This document shows, one piece after another, positions 62,744 through 64,000 of a stretch of DNA of 64,000 nt. The position numbers and the translations under genes are program-made. Source of the stretch: Echinicola soli. GTDB lineage: Bacteria; Bacteroidota; Bacteroidia; Cytophagales; Cyclobacteriaceae. The stretch is from positions 1,183,501-1,247,500 of the forward strand of contig NZ_CP041253.1 in the NCBI RefSeq assembly GCF_006575665.1, written 5' to 3'. Position 1 is the first letter of the stretch; every line of letters starts with the position of its first letter. The notes below the pieces were generated by a model. The model did not search any database. It was not told the DNA's origin and saw only the letters and a list, made by a program, of their open reading frames with translations.

Positions 62744-63409
62744 ATGAAAAAGTCATTTAGCGAAGAAGAACTAAAGGCCATTGCTTCCCAGCTGAGCCAC
62801 CCAAAAGGGGAAATGGGCATCGATGTGGCCGCTACCATGCATGAATCGAACATTTCCATGACTGAAAAGGCCATAGAACTGCTTCATTTGGAGAACGGCG
62901 ACAAGGTGCTGGAGCTAGGGCATGGGAGTGCAATGCATGTGAGCCAGCTTTTAGAGGAGCAGGAAAGCCTGCACTATACTGGCTTGGAAGTTTCCGAACT
63001 CATGTACCTAGAGGCCAAGAAGCACAATATCCAATGGATCGATGCAGGTATTGCGGACTTTCATTTGTATGATGGAGAGCAAGCTCCTTTTGAGTCTGGG
63101 AGTTTTGATAAAATTTTTACGGTCAATACCATTTATTTCTGGAAAGATCCTTTGAGGACAGCAGAGGAATTGGAAAGGTTGTTGGCCGATGAGGGGAGCT
63201 TGGTGATCGCTTTTGCGCAGAAACGGTTTATGGAAAAGCTGCCTTTCGCCCAGCATGGCTTTACGTTATATGATGATGCTGATGTTATGGAGTTAATGAC
63301 TGAAGTTGGTCTGGTGACCTTGGAGCAATCAGACGTGACCGAAACCGTCAAGAGCAAAGCCATGGAAGAGGTACAGCGGGAATTTACCGTAATGCGTTTT
63401 TCCAGATAG
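62744..63409 (+). CDS. Class I SAM-dependent methyltransferase
   Basis: A 221-residue methyltransferase. SAM-binding motif VLELGHGSAMHVSQLL at about 56-71 (with GHG in place of the usual GxG), LHYTGLEVSELM (~77-88), the motif II region FDKIFTVNTIYFWKDPLRTAEELERLL (~126-152), and LVIAFAQKRF. It matches the UbiE/methyltransferase-11 group without a clear substrate. Its 5' part is polar, no signal. It precedes the DUF418 gene by 49 bases. Confidence 0.85.
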   Translation: MKKSFSEEELKAIASQLSHPKGEMGIDVAATMHESNISMTEKAIELLHLENGDKVLELGHGSAMHVSQLLEEQESLHYTGLEVSELMYLEAKKHNIQWIDAGIADFHLYDGEQAPFESGSFDKIFTVNTIYFWKDPLRTAEELERLLADEGSLVIAFAQKRFMEKLPFAQHGFTLYDDADVMELMTEVGLVTLEQSDVTETVKSKAMEEVQREFTVMRFSR

Positions 63410-63458
63410 GTTTTCTCGCAGGGTGGGTCCTAAGCTTTCTGTTTATAATTAGCATCAA

Positions 63459-64000
63459 ATGAAATTAGACCAATTGGTAAACCCCATTTCTGACCGTTCT
63501 CGTATTGAATTGATCGACATTTTTAGGGGCTTTGCGATATTCGGGATTTTTATGGTCAATATCGAGATCATGAACTGTTTTATGGTGAACCAAGAGAAAT
63601 TTGGCAAGTTATGGACTCGGCCAATCGATACCTTTTCCTACAGGATTTTGCAGCTGTTCTTTTATAGCAAGTTTTTCCCAATATTTTCTTTTTTATTTGG
63701 ATTGGGCATCGGTATGCAGACCAATAAATTCATTAATTCTAAACGACTGCCACTTGGCTTTTTAATAAGGAGAATGCTCATACTGTTGGTTTTTGGAATT
63801 CTGCACATCACCTTTTTGTGGGATGGTGACATTTTGCATTTATATGCCCTCATTGGGATATTCACCTTTTTTTGGATCCGAAGAGCTGCAAAGGTGATTT
63901 TAATTACGTCGATCATTGTATTTGTTTTTCCATTTTATGATGTCATAGTGGCCATTGTTTTTGGGAGTTTGGAGGTGAATTCTAGCCGCTTAATAGAGCT
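63459..64000 (+). CDS. DUF418 membrane protein, N-terminal part (partial)
   Basis: The gene starts at an ATG at 63459 and leaves the window at the right edge, with about 180 residues visible. The N-terminus shows the DUF418/YeiB opening: SRIELIDIFRGFAIFGIFMVN, then FPIFSFLFGLGIGMQ and the following helices (LLVFGILHITFLWDGDILHLYALIGIF). These are polytopic inner-membrane proteins of unknown function, related to acyltransferase_3-like membrane proteins. Four or more helices are in view; the C-terminal DUF418 domain proper lies outside. Confidence 0.88.
   Translation, partial: MKLDQLVNPISDRSRIELIDIFRGFAIFGIFMVNIEIMNCFMVNQEKFGKLWTRPIDTFSYRILQLFFYSKFFPIFSFLFGLGIGMQTNKFINSKRLPLGFLIRRMLILLVFGILHITFLWDGDILHLYALIGIFTFFWIRRAAKVILITSIIVFVFPFYDVIVAIVFGSLEVNSSRLIE

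Overview
The window looks like chromosomal DNA of a Bacteroidota bacterium of the order Cytophagales, most likely family Cyclobacteriaceae (Echinicola, Cyclobacterium or Algoriphagus type). The grounds are the AT-leaning coding sequence, the near absence of Shine-Dalgarno sites, lipoprotein signals ending in a lipobox Cys, promoters of the TAnnTTTG type, and the gene families present: Gfo/Idh/MocA oxidoreductase, a GMC oxidoreductase with its subunit 3, an S1-type sulfatase, a Big_5 lipoprotein, and the Bacteroidota order ATPase, ybeY, mnmG. The taxonomy is inferred from family resemblance, not from a search.

Layout. 1-5 kb: the end of a Gfo/Idh/MocA oxidoreductase, a glycan-biosynthesis-like protein, a Fur-family regulator and a small mechanosensitive channel. 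5-12 kb: a secreted M14 peptidase, an FAD/NAD(P)-binding protein, rluF and a TPR-like protein. 12-14.3 kb: a fatty acid desaturase with no ATG start, followed by a nine-copy array of a ~110-bp non-coding repeat. 14.4-19 kb: a lipoprotein, a small secreted coiled-coil protein, a four-gene overlapping membrane cassette (TM2, DUF2752, DUF4870-like, M48 peptidase) and an orphan membrane protein. 19-25 kb: a secreted calcineurin-type phosphoesterase, a GMC dehydrogenase pair and oxyR. 25-34.8 kb: a run of leftward genes (PLP decarboxylase, SDR, cyclotransferase-like protein, membrane and lipoproteins, sulfatase, comF) interrupted by dispersed repeats, including three tandem ~290-bp units at 32.3-33.1 kb.

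34.9-42.0 kb is a compact rightward housekeeping block: an AhpD-like protein, a small conserved gene, exonuclease III, an anti-sigma-type ATPase, ybeY, mnmG, a methyltransferase and a Big_5 lipoprotein. Between ybeY and mnmG lie four parS-like palindromes (GTTCCACGTGGAAC type) within 170 bp. Just past the block, at 42.1-42.4 kb, is a gene-free segment with about eight near-consensus DnaA boxes next to an almost pure A/T stretch. I read 37.3-42.4 kb as the chromosomal origin and centromere region. To the right nearly all genes run rightward; left of 34.9 kb most run leftward, as expected for two replichores. Exact TTATCCACA 9-mers are also strikingly frequent between 5 and 29 kb.

42.8-50 kb is accessory and partly decayed: a beta-barrel-like protein, an esterase, DUF2071 and DUF1801 proteins, a deleted phosphoesterase, a toxin-antitoxin locus whose antitoxin is intact while the PIN toxin carries two frameshifts, an older antitoxin fragment, a Crp/Fnr regulator and an azoreductase-like flavoprotein. 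50-57 kb is a fatty-acid beta-oxidation operon of the fadNAE type (MarR regulator, FadN, thiolase, acyl-CoA dehydrogenase) with two four-helix-bundle (S23/IVP) genes inserted between its members, one of them frameshifted. 57-64 kb holds the wreck of a phage abortive-infection gene, a zinc-ribbon/YbjQ fusion, an unrecognised overlapping pair (large TPR-like protein plus lipoprotein), a methyltransferase and the start of a DUF418 membrane protein. I saw no tRNA, rRNA, CRISPR array, prophage or intact insertion sequence.
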